A stretch of 64,000 bases of DNA from Aciditerrimonas ferrireducens (GTDB lineage: Bacteria; Actinomycetota; Acidimicrobiia; Acidimicrobiales; UBA8190): the NCBI RefSeq assembly GCF_023130475.1, contig NZ_JAKHEX010000006.1, forward strand, positions 1 to 64,000. The letters are read 5' to 3'. Shown piece by piece: positions 1 through 7,581 of this stretch; within the stretch, counting starts at the first letter, position 1, and each line of letters starts with the position of its first letter. The notes under the pieces were generated by a model. That model searched no databases. It saw nothing but the letters and a program-made list of their open reading frames with translations, and was not told the DNA's origin. The translations under genes and the position numbers were made by a program.

Positions 1-1
1 G

Positions 2-475
2 CTCGAACTGGTCCACGCCACGGCCGCAGCCCACCTGCCGACCCCCATGACCTGTGGTGCCACCACCGGTGCGGTGCTCCTGCTCGAGGGTGACGACTAC
101 GTGGGCCATGCGGTCAACGTGGCAGCCCGCCTCTGCGACCTGGCCGGCCCCGAGGAGGTCCTCGCCGAGCGCCAACTGGCCCCGGCCGTCCCCCGATGGG
201 GCGAGGCCGTGCCCCTGCCCCCGCTCGAGGTCCGGGGCCTCGCCACCCCACTCGAGGTGGTGCGCCTTCGCCTCCGGCCAACGGGGCCCGAGGCCCACCC
301 CGACCCGGTCTGCGGTCTGCCCCTGGTCAGCGCCACGGCGGCCGCCGTCCGACAGGACGCGGTCGGCCGGCCGGTCCTCCTCTGCTCGGCCAGCTGCCTG
401 GAGACCTGGGAGGGCCGACCGGCCCCGACCCCCGAGGAGCAGGGCAGCCTCCGAAGCCCCTTCATCGGCTCCTGA
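2..475 (+). CDS. Class III adenylate/guanylate cyclase-like protein, C-terminal part
   Basis: The reading frame is open from the window edge, so the N-terminus is missing. The visible part has the end of a class III nucleotide cyclase domain: a GDDYVGHAVNVAARL segment, in which the N-x-x-A-R pair corresponds to the asparagine and arginine that stabilise the transition state in this family. After it comes a short cysteine-containing tail (DPVCGLPLV, then LLCSASCLETW) that looks like a YHS-type metal-binding motif. The family makes cAMP or cGMP, but substrate residues lie upstream of the window. Many actinobacterial relatives carry the cyclase domain beside other regulatory domains, so activity is not assured. 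Confidence 0.75.
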   Translation, partial: LELVHATAAAHLPTPMTCGATTGAVLLLEGDDYVGHAVNVAARLCDLAGPEEVLAERQLAPAVPRWGEAVPLPPLEVRGLATPLEVVRLRLRPTGPEAHPDPVCGLPLVSATAAAVRQDAVGRPVLLCSASCLETWEGRPAPTPEEQGSLRSPFIGS

Positions 476-509
476 CCGTCGGCCGTCGGCTGGCGCGACA
501 CTCATCGAC

Positions 510-523
510 CGACTGATCAATCG
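510..523. promoter_or_regulatory. Candidate TetR operator
   Basis: The sequence CGACTGATCAATCG is a palindrome (CGA-n-TGATCA-n-TCG) with one unpaired base in each arm. It lies just upstream of the -10 hexamer of the tetR gene, across the expected -35 region, where binding would block transcription. Autorepression through this site is an inference from position and symmetry. Confidence 0.4.
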
Positions 524-535
524 AGATTCGACGGC

Positions 536-551
536 TAGACTGGTCCCCGTG
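536..551 (+). promoter_or_regulatory. Leaderless promoter of the tetR gene
   Basis: TAGACT is followed by exactly 7 nt and then the GTG start. A transcript beginning 7 nt after the -10 hexamer would start at the G of GTG, so there would be no untranslated leader. No Shine-Dalgarno sequence is visible. Confidence 0.6.
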
Positions 552-1280
552 ACGCTGCCCTCCTCCAGCGCCGTGCGCCACCCGCGGTCAGCGCCAGCAC
601 GGAAAGGACCAGCGCCGAAGGAGGCGCAGCGGGCAGTGGGTCGGCGGGCGTCGAGCCCCGAGGAAAAGGAGCGCCGCCGCCAAGACATCCTGGGGGCCGC
701 CAAGCAGGTCTTCGCCGAGCGGGGCTACCACGCCACCACCATGGCCGATGTGGCCCGGGCCGCTGGGCTCTCCTACGGCTCGGTCTACTGGTACTTCGAA
801 AGCAAGGAGATCCTGTTCCACGCCCTCATGGCCTCCGAGGAGCGGGCTCTTCGACGGCACCTGGCCCGGACCCTGGCGGCGGCCCCGAAGGACCCCCCCG
901 ATGCCGCTTTTCGCGCTGCGGTCCGGGCCACGTTCGAGTTCTTCGAGGACGACCGGGACGCGGTGAAGCTCCTGCTGCGTGACGCCACCGCCCTGGGCGA
1001 TCCGTTCGAGCAGCATCTCTTCGGCATCAACGAAGGCTTCGTCGACGACATCGCCGCCGTCGTCACCGAGGCCCAGCAGCGCGGGGTCGTCATCGACGCC
1101 CCACCTCGGGTGGTGGCCTTCTCGATCGCCGCCTTGGTGGGGCAGCTGGCCTGCCGGCGGCTGGTCACCGACGACGGCTTGACGGCCGGGCAGCTGGCGG
1201 ACTTCGCCGTCCGCTTGCTCCTCCACGGTCTGGTACCCCGTCAGCGACTCGCCCCGGTGGTCCGGGCTGGGCAAGACTGA
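549..1280 (+). CDS. TetR/AcrR-family transcriptional regulator
   Basis: A 243-residue DNA-binding repressor. After about 35 basic N-terminal residues it has a TetR N-domain: the IL.AA..VF.E.GY.ATTM start, the helix-turn-helix ADVARAAGLSYGSVYWYF and the FESKEILF cap. The C-terminal ligand-binding half (about residues 100-240) has the pattern of AcrR-like proteins that respond to small lipophilic effectors. I chose the GTG at 549 because it lies 7 nt after a TAGACT hexamer; upstream in-frame sequence is the shadow of the cyclase gene. The next gene is an enoyl-CoA hydratase, so control of fatty-acid or acyl-CoA metabolism is possible, but the ligand is unknown. Confidence 0.85.
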   Translation: MTLPSSSAVRHPRSAPARKGPAPKEAQRAVGRRASSPEEKERRRQDILGAAKQVFAERGYHATTMADVARAAGLSYGSVYWYFESKEILFHALMASEERALRRHLARTLAAAPKDPPDAAFRAAVRATFEFFEDDRDAVKLLLRDATALGDPFEQHLFGINEGFVDDIAAVVTEAQQRGVVIDAPPRVVAFSIAALVGQLACRRLVTDDGLTAGQLADFAVRLLLHGLVPRQRLAPVVRAGQD

Positions 1281-1427
1281 CGGGCCGATCGGGGAGCCGA
1301 GCCGGGAGCGCCCACGGGCGCCCCGTTCGGGCCGGGGGCCGGAGGGCCCACGACCGGGTCAGGACCAGGCCGGCGCACCGAAGCGCTGGATCGAGGAACC
1401 AACCGCACAGGAGGAGGGAAGTTCGTC

Positions 1428-2198
1428 ATGGCAGTCGTCGAGCGTGAACGCCGGGGCCACGTGGAGATCCTGACCATCAACCGGCCCGAGGCCCGCAACG
1501 CCATCAACGCCGCGGTGACCACGGCCATGGCCGATGCCCTCGACGAGCTCGAGGCCGACCAGGACTGCTGGGTGGTGGTCCTGACCGGTGCCGGGGACAA
1601 GGCCTTCTCGGCCGGCATGGACTTGAAGGCCTTCGCTGCCGGGGAGGGCGCCGGCATCATGGGCAACCGAGGCGGCTTCGCCGGCATCACCCAGCGAGAC
1701 TTCCCCAAGCCGATCATCGCCGCCGTCAACGGCTCCTGCCTGGCGGGGGGCTGCGAGATCATGCTGGCCTGCGACCTCGTGGTGGCTGCCGAGCACGCCG
1801 TCTTCGGCATCCCCGAGGTCAAACGGGGCCTCATCGCGGCCGGCGGGGGTCTCATCCGCCTGCCCAAGCGCCTGCCCCTGGCCGTGGCCCTCGAGCTGGC
1901 CCTGACCGGTGAACCCATCGACGCCGGCCGGGCCCTCCAGCTCGGCCTGGTCAACCGGGTCGTCCCCCTGGACCGCCTCCTCAGTGAGGCCCTCGTCCTG
2001 GCCGAGCAGATCGCGGCCAACGCTCCCCTGGCGGTCCGCTGGTCCAAGAAGGTCATGAAGGAAGCCATGGACCTCCCGGAGGCCGAGGCCTGGAAGCGCA
2101 ACCAGGAGGCCACGGCCGTCGTGTTCACCTCGGCCGACGCCATGGAGGGGCCCCGGGCCTTCGCCGAGAAGCGCCCGCCGGTCTGGCAAGGCCGCTGA
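1428..2198 (+). CDS. Enoyl-CoA hydratase/isomerase family (crotonase) protein
   Basis: A 256-residue crotonase-fold protein, the usual length for the family. The oxyanion-hole segment AFSAGMDLKAF and the segment NGSCLAGGCEIMLACDLVVAAEHAVFGIPEVKRGL are intact; the EVKRGL glutamate is at the position used for catalysis in hydratases. This suggests hydration of 2-enoyl-CoA in beta-oxidation or a related pathway, although crotonases catalyse many reactions and the substrate cannot be read from sequence. A strong ribosome site (AGGAGGAGGG) precedes the ATG at 1428. It follows the TetR gene in the same direction and could be its target. Confidence 0.9.
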   Translation: MAVVERERRGHVEILTINRPEARNAINAAVTTAMADALDELEADQDCWVVVLTGAGDKAFSAGMDLKAFAAGEGAGIMGNRGGFAGITQRDFPKPIIAAVNGSCLAGGCEIMLACDLVVAAEHAVFGIPEVKRGLIAAGGGLIRLPKRLPLAVALELALTGEPIDAGRALQLGLVNRVVPLDRLLSEALVLAEQIAANAPLAVRWSKKVMKEAMDLPEAEAWKRNQEATAVVFTSADAMEGPRAFAEKRPPVWQGR

Positions 2199-2272
2199 CC
2201 GGGGCTCGGGGGGCCGCCGGCCCGGCCTCGTCGAGTCCGGCGTGCCGACGGCCTGGCCACGGTCCGGCGCGC

Positions 2273-2289
2273 TAGCCTTGGCGCGCGTG
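2273..2289 (+). promoter_or_regulatory. Candidate promoter upstream of the tatA-like gene
   Basis: TAGCCT is followed by 8 nt and a GTG at 2287, matching the leaderless layout seen elsewhere. That GTG opens a 17-codon reading frame ending in TGA at 2338-2340, just before the tatA ribosome site. Transcription from here would therefore carry a short leader ORF ahead of tatA; whether it is translated is unknown. Confidence 0.35.
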
Positions 2290-2355
2290 CCGTGGTGCCC
2301 GCGGCACCGTCGCCCCTGTCGGCGACCCGGAGCGTGGTGAAAGAGAGGGATGCCC

Positions 2356-2901
2356 ATGCTCGCCGCCTTGGATTCGGACTGGGCCGTCATCCTCGTCGTC
2401 CTGGCCATCATCGTCTTCTTCGGGAGCAGCAAGCTGCCCAAGCTCTTCCGGTCGCTCGGCTCGGCCCAGGCCGAGTACAAGAAGGGGCTCGCCGAGGCGG
2501 GTCACCCGCCGGCTGAGGGCACCGCCTCGGCCCCCGGCCCCGACCAGGCCGCCACCCCTACCCCCTTGCCACCGGTGGGTCAGGCCCCCGCCTCCCAGCC
2601 GCCGGCAGCCCCCCAGCCCGTCCCCGGCCAGGTCGCCGTCCCACCCCAGGCCCCTGGCCAGCCACCTGCCGGCTGGGTCCCCACCCCGACCGGCTGGGTC
2701 CCAGCGCTGCCGGCTGGGTCCCCACCCCGACCGGCTGGGTCCCAGCGGCCCCCCAGCCCGTCCCCGGCCAGGGCCAGACCCCGCCGCCCGAGCAGCCGGG
2801 GGGCAGCACGCAGGCTGGTTGAGCTGGGCCTCGGCCCAGCAGAAGGGCCGAGGCCTCAACTAGTTCCGATCGGGTCGCGTTCGCTAGTGTCGGCGACGTG
2901 A
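2356..2901 (+). CDS. tatA: TatA/MttA-like twin-arginine translocase subunit with frameshifted C-terminus
   Basis: The N-terminus has one membrane helix (WAVILVVLAIIVFFG), the FG-x-x-KLPKLFRSLG hinge and an amphipathic helix, the TatA plan; TatA forms the pore that exports folded proteins such as Rieske subunits. A proline/glutamine-rich tail follows. Within the tail a 41-bp tandem duplication (2667-2748) shifts the frame. As read here the protein runs to 2901, through a terminator hairpin and across the coxB promoter. Removing one copy restores a frame ending at TGA 2820-2822, a few bases before the hairpin, so that was very likely the original end. ATG 2356 is preferred to ATG 2350 because GAGAGG (2343-2348) then sits 7 nt away. 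Confidence 0.75.
   Translation: MLAALDSDWAVILVVLAIIVFFGSSKLPKLFRSLGSAQAEYKKGLAEAGHPPAEGTASAPGPDQAATPTPLPPVGQAPASQPPAAPQPVPGQVAVPPQAPGQPPAGWVPTPTGWVPALPAGSPPRPAGSQRPPSPSPARARPRRPSSRGAARRLVELGLGPAEGPRPQLVPIGSRSLVSAT
2667..2748. repeat. 41-bp tandem duplication in the tatA-like gene
   Basis: Two adjacent 41-bp copies (2667-2707 and 2708-2748) differ only at the last base. Each copy contains two shorter CCGGCTGGGTCCC repeats, so the motif occurs at 2669, 2690, 2710 and 2731. Because 41 is not a multiple of three, the duplication changes the reading frame of the host gene. Confidence 0.95.
2827..2855 (+). terminator. Terminator hairpin after the original tatA stop
   Basis: A perfect 11-bp stem (GGCCTCGGCCC with GGGCCGAGGCC) closes a 7-nt loop. 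It begins five bases after the TGA at 2820-2822. There is no T-run, as is usual in very GC-rich genomes. It separates tatA from the coxB promoter. Confidence 0.75.
2885..2900 (+). promoter_or_regulatory. Leaderless promoter of coxB
   Basis: TAGTGT, then 7 nt, then the GTG start of coxB. No ribosome-binding site is visible. This promoter would drive coxB, coxA and subunit IV as one transcript ending at the hairpin at 6074-6102. Confidence 0.65.
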
Positions 2902-3902
2902 GCGCTTCTCCCCTGTCCCCGACGCCCCCCGGCGACCAGCCGGCAGGGGTCGCGCCCGACACGGAAGCCGAGTCGTCGACGGCGGCATCGGCCGTCCCCG
3001 ACCCCCGGCGGCGCTGGCGGCGTCGGCTGGCCGGCGTGGGCGGTCTGGTGCTCCTCGGCATCCTGCTCGGCGGCTGCAAGCTGCCGACCTTCTACGGCTA
3101 CCGCGGGGTGACCAGCCAGTCGCACGACGAGTCCCTGCTCTACGAGGGCACGGTGATCGCGGCCATCGTCGTCGGTGTCATCACCGGGTCCCTCATCATC
3201 TGGTCGGCCCTTCGCTACCGCCGGAAGTCCGACACCATTCCTCGGCAGTTCCAGTACCACATCCCCCTGGAGATCTTCTACACGGTGGTGCCGATCGTCA
3301 TCGTCCTGGCCCTCTTCGGCTTCACCGTCTACACCGAGAACAAGATCGACAACGTCGTGCCGAACCCGGCGTTGAACATCCGGGTCACGGCCTTCCAGTG
3401 GGGTTGGCGCTACGACTACACGAACTACCACGTCTTCGTGGAAGGGGTGCGGACCGAGGACCCCGATCCCGTCGGCCTCGACGGCAAGACCTGCGTCCAG
3501 AGCGCCCCGACCCCCAACGACTGCCTCGGTCCCGGCCTGGTCATGCCGGTCGGCGAAACCGTCCGGATCACCCTGCTCTCGAACGACGTGGTCCACGGCT
3601 TCTACGTCCCCCAGTTCAACTTCAGCCGCTACGCCCTGCCCGGGGTGGTGAACCGCTTCGACTTCAACGTGCAGAAGCCTGGCATCTACCGGGCCCAGTG
3701 CACCCAGCTCTGTGGCCTCTACCACGCAGAGATGTTCTTCCACGTCGTCGCCCTACCCCGGGCGCAGTTCCTCGCCTGGGTGCACGGGTCGCAGCCGCAA
3801 CCCATCACGGACGCCGGGCCGATCCCCACCGCTGCCCAGTCCGCCAAGGCCTTCGTCCCAGCAGCCCCCGCCGCGACCACGAAGTCGTCGGCTGCGTCGT
3901 AA
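2898..3902 (+). CDS. coxB: Cytochrome c oxidase subunit II
   Basis: A 334-residue subunit carrying the CuA site that takes electrons from cytochrome c. It has an N-terminal hydrophobic segment ending in a lipobox-like LLGGC (Cys60), two membrane helices (about residues 85-105 and 125-145), and a periplasmic cupredoxin domain beginning near [13 protein letters not shown]. The CuA ligands are visible: His233 (VVHGF), Cys268, Cys272, His276 and Met279 in [12 protein letters not shown], with the bridging glutamate position occupied by Gln270. The start is the GTG 7 nt after TAGTGT. It is followed after 13 nt by coxA, whose product is damaged (see there), whereas this subunit looks intact. Confidence 0.95.
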   Translation: MSASPLSPTPPGDQPAGVAPDTEAESSTAASAVPDPRRRWRRRLAGVGGLVLLGILLGGCKLPTFYGYRGVTSQSHDESLLYEGTVIAAIVVGVITGSLIIWSALRYRRKSDTIPRQFQYHIPLEIFYTVVPIVIVLALFGFTVYTENKIDNVVPNPALNIRVTAFQWGWRYDYTNYHVFVEGVRTEDPDPVGLDGKTCVQSAPTPNDCLGPGLVMPVGETVRITLLSNDVVHGFYVPQFNFSRYALPGVVNRFDFNVQKPGIYRAQCTQLCGLYHAEMFFHVVALPRAQFLAWVHGSQPQPITDAGPIPTAAQSAKAFVPAAPAATTKSSAAS

Positions 3903-3915
3903 GGAGCACGTCGCC

Positions 3916-5625
3916 ATGACCGTCCTTGCCGAGCGCCTGCCTGCCGGTGCCCACGCCGAGCACCACGATGAGCCGACGCTCATCGTCAAGTGGCTGACGA
4001 CCACCGACCACAAGGTGATCGGCCTGTCCTACACGATCACCTCGGTCATCTTGTTCTTCCTGAGCGGCATCATGGCGCTGGCCATGCGGGTCCAGCTGTC
4101 CTCGCCCGGTGGCGCCGGCATGAGCCCCCAGACCTACAACGAGCTCTTCACCATGCACGGGGCGATCATGCTCTACCTGTTCGCCGGGCCCTTCGCCTTC
4201 GGTGGCCTGGCGAACTACATCGTGCCCCTCCAGGTCGGGGCCCCGGACATGGCCTTCCCCCGGCTGAACGCCTTCTCCTACTGGCTCTACCTGAGCGGCT
4301 CCATCACCATGCTGCTCGGGTTCTTCACCTCGACCGGGGCCGCCGCCTTCGGCTGGGTGGCCTACGCCCCGCTCTCCAGCTCGGTCTACTCGCCTGGACC
4401 GGGGGCTGACCTGTTCATCATGGGGCTCTTCCTCACCGGGTTCTCCGCCGTGTTCACCGCCGTCAACCTCATCACCACGATCTTCTACCTCCGGGCCCCG
4501 GGCCTCACCATGTTCCGGATGCCGATCTTCACCTGGAACATGCTCGTGACCGCCCTCCTCATCCTCATCGCCTTCCCGGTGCTCACGGCGGCCATGCTCC
4601 TGCTCTTCGCCGACCGCCACTTTGGGACCCACTTCTTCACTGTCTCCGGGGGCGGCGTGCCCGTGCTCTACCAAAACCTCTTCTGGTTCTTCGGCCACCC
4701 CGAGGTCTACATCCTGGCCCTGCCCTACTTCGGGATCATCACCGAGATCCTCCCGGTGTTCTCCCGGAAGCCCGTCTTCGGCTACAAGGGCCTGCCCTTC
4801 TTCTCCCTGCTCTCGCTCCTCATCGCCGTGCCGACCGGCATCAAGTTCTTCAACTGGATTGGCACCATGTGGCGGGGGCAGATCAGCTACAAGACCCCGA
4901 TGCTCTTCGCCATCGGCTTCCTGCTCGGGTTCCTCATGGGTGGCCTGACCGGGGTCATGCTGGCCTCGCCGCCCATCGACTTCGCCACCCACGACACCTA
5001 CTTCGTGGTGGCCCACTTCCACCAGGTGCTCCTGGCCACCGCGGTCTTCGCCGGCTTCGGCGGGATCTACTTCTGGTACCCGAAGATGTTCGGCCGCATG
5101 CTCCGGGACGGCCTGGGCAAGGCCCACTTCTGGACCCTCTTCGTCGGCTTCTGGCTGACCTACCTGCCCCAGTACGTCCTGGGCCTGAAGGGCATGCCCC
5201 GACGGGTCTTCATCTACCCGTCGGGCCTCGGCTGGGGCGCCCTCAACATGGCCTCGACCGTCGGGGCCTTCCTCATCGGCGCTTCCTTCCTCTTCATGCT
5301 GGTCAACCTCTTCGTCTCCTGGCGCAACCCCATCCCGGCGGGCGACAACCCCTGGGACGGCCACGCCCTCGAGTGGTTCACCAGCTCCCCGCCCCCGCAC
5401 CACAACTTCGTGAAGCTGCCGCCGATCCGCTCGGAGCGGCCGACCTGGGACTTCAACCACCCTGACGCCCCGGTGCTGCCCCACGGCCGGCACGCCAAGG
5501 AGCAGCCGGCCCTCGTGGGCGTGGGCAGCCCGGCCGGCACCAGCGGCGGACCCGCCCAAACCCCCTCGGCCCCGGCCGACGGCGGGACCGCTCCGGGCGA
5601 CGGATCTGGCGAGACCGGGCACTGA
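3916..5625 (+). CDS. coxA: Cytochrome c oxidase subunit I lacking the His-His CuB helix
   Basis: This is the catalytic subunit of an aa3-type oxidase by homology (569 residues). The low-spin heme histidine (His81 in TMHGAIM), CuB ligand His261 with Tyr265 (HPEVYI), the K-channel lysine Lys310 (AVPTGIK), and the heme ligands His367 and His369 (AHFHQ) are all present. The segment between GYKG (ending residue 292) and LPFFS should contain membrane helix VII with the adjacent CuB histidines (WAHHMF), but about 27-29 residues are missing there in frame. No frame of the DNA encodes them. As written, the protein cannot form CuB and has one fewer helix. AAGGAG at 3901 fixes the ATG. A proline-rich C-terminal tail follows. 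Confidence 0.9.
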   Translation: MTVLAERLPAGAHAEHHDEPTLIVKWLTTTDHKVIGLSYTITSVILFFLSGIMALAMRVQLSSPGGAGMSPQTYNELFTMHGAIMLYLFAGPFAFGGLANYIVPLQVGAPDMAFPRLNAFSYWLYLSGSITMLLGFFTSTGAAAFGWVAYAPLSSSVYSPGPGADLFIMGLFLTGFSAVFTAVNLITTIFYLRAPGLTMFRMPIFTWNMLVTALLILIAFPVLTAAMLLLFADRHFGTHFFTVSGGGVPVLYQNLFWFFGHPEVYILALPYFGIITEILPVFSRKPVFGYKGLPFFSLLSLLIAVPTGIKFFNWIGTMWRGQISYKTPMLFAIGFLLGFLMGGLTGVMLASPPIDFATHDTYFVVAHFHQVLLATAVFAGFGGIYFWYPKMFGRMLRDGLGKAHFWTLFVGFWLTYLPQYVLGLKGMPRRVFIYPSGLGWGALNMASTVGAFLIGASFLFMLVNLFVSWRNPIPAGDNPWDGHALEWFTSSPPPHHNFVKLPPIRSERPTWDFNHPDAPVLPHGRHAKEQPALVGVGSPAGTSGGPAQTPSAPADGGTAPGDGSGETGH

Positions 5626-5649
5626 GCAGCCCGAGCGAAGGAGACCACC

Positions 5650-6042
5650 ATGCGCACCGAAGCCCGTCTGCTCATCGGGGTGGCGATCTTCTTCGCCATC
5701 ACCGGGGTCGGCTACTGGTTCTGGTCCTCCGAGCAGTCCGGCACGGCCATGCTCGTCGGTGCCGTGCTCCTCGGCATCGTGCCCGGGAGCTACTACCTCT
5801 GGTGGTCGCATCGGATGAAGCCCCGGCCCGAGGACCGGGCCGACGCCACCGTGCCGGAAGGTGCCGGCGTCATCGGGGCCTTCCCCGGCTCGAGCATCTG
5901 GCCCTTCGTCATGGGCATGGGTCTTTTCGCCTTGGTGCTCGCCGCCGTGTTCGGGCTCTGGCTGCTCGCCCCGGCCTTCGCGGCGATCTTCGCCGCAGCC
6001 ATCGGCTACACCCGGGAGAGCCGCCGGGGCGGCACCGTGTAG
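5650..6042 (+). CDS. ctaF: Actinobacterial cytochrome c oxidase subunit IV
   Basis: A 130-residue membrane protein with four hydrophobic segments: two near the N-terminus (about residues 5-25 and 34-52) and two near the C-terminus (about 82-122), separated by a charged loop. The GSSIWPFVMGMG start of the second half is characteristic of the small fourth subunit in actinobacterial oxidases. It lies 24 nt after coxA with AAGGAG before the ATG, and is the last gene before the operon terminator. Function is thought to be structural in the bc-aa3 supercomplex. Confidence 0.85.
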   Translation: MRTEARLLIGVAIFFAITGVGYWFWSSEQSGTAMLVGAVLLGIVPGSYYLWWSHRMKPRPEDRADATVPEGAGVIGAFPGSSIWPFVMGMGLFALVLAAVFGLWLLAPAFAAIFAAAIGYTRESRRGGTV

Positions 6043-6073
6043 GTTCCCGGGCGGCCAGCGGTCCGTTCGAACT

Positions 6074-6102
6074 CTCGGCCCCGCTCACCGAGCGGGGCCG
6101 AG
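6074..6102 (+). terminator. Terminator of the cox operon
   Basis: A perfect 12-bp stem (CTCGGCCCCGCT with AGCGGGGCCGAG) with a 5-nt loop, 31 nt after the subunit IV stop. No T-run follows. It is the strongest hairpin seen in this part of the window. Confidence 0.8.
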
Positions 6103-6146
6103 TCGCGTCCGACGGACCCCGCCACCGCTGATCACCCCCTCCTCGG

Positions 6147-6162
6147 TACCATCGCCGACGTG
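6147..6162 (+). promoter_or_regulatory. Leaderless promoter of the LCP-family gene
   Basis: TACCAT, then 7 nt, then GTG at 6160, immediately downstream of the cox terminator. No Shine-Dalgarno sequence is visible. Confidence 0.55.
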
Positions 6163-7392
6163 CCCGGATCCAGTTGGGACGACAACCCCTGGCCGACACC
6201 CCCAGCCGCCAGCCCTCGGACCGTGGGGAGCACCCTGGCCAGCCCACCACCACCTCCGGGGGCCGCCGGCCCGGGTGCCAAACCCCCGGTGCGCGCCCGT
6301 CAGCGCCGCCGACGCTGGCCCCGGCGCCTGGTCATCGGCCTCTGCTGCCTGGTCGCCTTCCTCCTGCTCGTCGCCGGCGCCACCTACGGCTACCTCCGCT
6401 ACCGCCTCGGCCAGGTCCACCGGGTCCAGGTCGCTACACTCCAGCCAGCGGCCAGCGGCCCTTTCAACGTCCTGCTCGTCGGCGCCGACGGGCAGGGCGG
6501 GGGCGAACGGGCCGACACCATGATCGTGGCCCGCATCGACCCCTTGACCGGTCGCGCCTCCCTGCTCTCCATTCCCTACGACTACTTCGCCCCCATCGCC
6601 GGCAGCGGCCAGTCCAACAAGATCAGCGACGCCCTGGATGGGGGCCCGAGCCGCATGGTGGCCACCGTCGAGCAGGACCTCGGCATCCCCATCAGCCACT
6701 ACATCCAGGTCAGCTTCCAGGGCGTGGTGAAGATCGTGAACGCCCTCGGCGGCGTCCGCCTGGACTTCCCCTACCCGGCGAGAGACACCATGTCCGGGTT
6801 GAACGTCCCCGTGGCCGGCTGCCAAACCCTCGACGGCACCCAGGCCCTGGCCCTTGTCCGCAGCCGCTTCTACCAGTACGAGAAGGACGGCACCTGGTAC
6901 GAGGACCCCACCGGGGCCTTCGGGCGGATCAGGCGTCAGCAGGCTTTCCTTCGGGCTCTCGTCCAGCGGGTCGAGCACTCCCTCCTCAGCGACCCCCTGC
7001 GCCTGAACGCCTTCATCGGGGCCACCGTGCACGACGTGACCGTCGACCAGGGCCTCGGGGTCGGCACCATCGTCCAGTTGGCCCAGGCGTTCCGCCACCT
7101 TGGGACGAAGGAACTGGACACCTACACGTTGCCGACCCAGATCGTGAACAACGACGGCCCGTACGGCGACGTGCTCTACCCGGTGCCCACCCTGGACGCC
7201 TCGACGATCCAGCAGTGGGAGCAGGCGGTCGCGCCTCACCGGACGGCAGCGAGCACCGCCAGCACCCCGAGCAGCGGCTCGAGCACCGTCAGCGGGGGGA
7301 CGGACATCGCCACCCCGCCCCCGCCGCAAGCTCCCCGGGGCTCCCTGGCGATCGTCTCCGGCACGGTCTCCTACGACCCCACCCCTTGCTGA
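6160..7392 (+). CDS. LytR-CpsA-Psr (LCP) family cell-wall glycopolymer ligase-like protein
   Basis: A 410-residue membrane-anchored protein: a proline-rich cytoplasmic head, a basic stretch, one membrane helix (about residues 55-75) and an extracellular LCP domain (about 100-340). LCP enzymes move glycopolymers from lipid carriers onto peptidoglycan. Conserved segments include LLVGADGQ, RADTMIVARID, the Q-x-NKI motif and RIRRQQAFL. Two usual charged positions differ: the family SIPRD motif reads SIPYDY, and the aspartate before FGRIRRQQ is alanine. Since the SIPRD arginine binds the pyrophosphate in characterised members, activity is uncertain. A serine/threonine-rich tail ends the protein. 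It stands alone behind its own promoter. Confidence 0.85.
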   Translation: MPGSSWDDNPWPTPPAASPRTVGSTLASPPPPPGAAGPGAKPPVRARQRRRRWPRRLVIGLCCLVAFLLLVAGATYGYLRYRLGQVHRVQVATLQPAASGPFNVLLVGADGQGGGERADTMIVARIDPLTGRASLLSIPYDYFAPIAGSGQSNKISDALDGGPSRMVATVEQDLGIPISHYIQVSFQGVVKIVNALGGVRLDFPYPARDTMSGLNVPVAGCQTLDGTQALALVRSRFYQYEKDGTWYEDPTGAFGRIRRQQAFLRALVQRVEHSLLSDPLRLNAFIGATVHDVTVDQGLGVGTIVQLAQAFRHLGTKELDTYTLPTQIVNNDGPYGDVLYPVPTLDASTIQQWEQAVAPHRTAASTASTPSSGSSTVSGGTDIATPPPPQAPRGSLAIVSGTVSYDPTPC

Positions 7393-7581
7393 ACCGTCCC
7401 AACCTTGGGCGTGCCGGGCCCCGGTGCGACCGTGGCCGGACGCGCCAGGGCGGCCCCGAGAGGACCGACACCCGATTCGGTCGGCGCCGGGTCCCCGTGA
7501 GGCCGCCCCGTCTCCGTGGCCCCCGCTCCGCTCGCCGAGTCGCCGGCGCCCCGGGCGAGGACCAGGTGGTTCAGCGGCGTC

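Noticed and set aside
1300-1380. Terminator after the tetR gene
   Set aside because: Only a short GCGCC/GGCGC stem is visible, which is expected by chance at this base composition.
2287-2340. Annotating the 17-codon frame before tatA as a gene
   Set aside because: Too short to judge from one sequence; reported only as a finding.
3805-5811. 668-residue reading frame on the minus strand across coxA
   Set aside because: Its product is rich in E, G, H and R without motifs, the usual antisense shadow of a GC-rich gene; the plus strand encodes a clear oxidase subunit.
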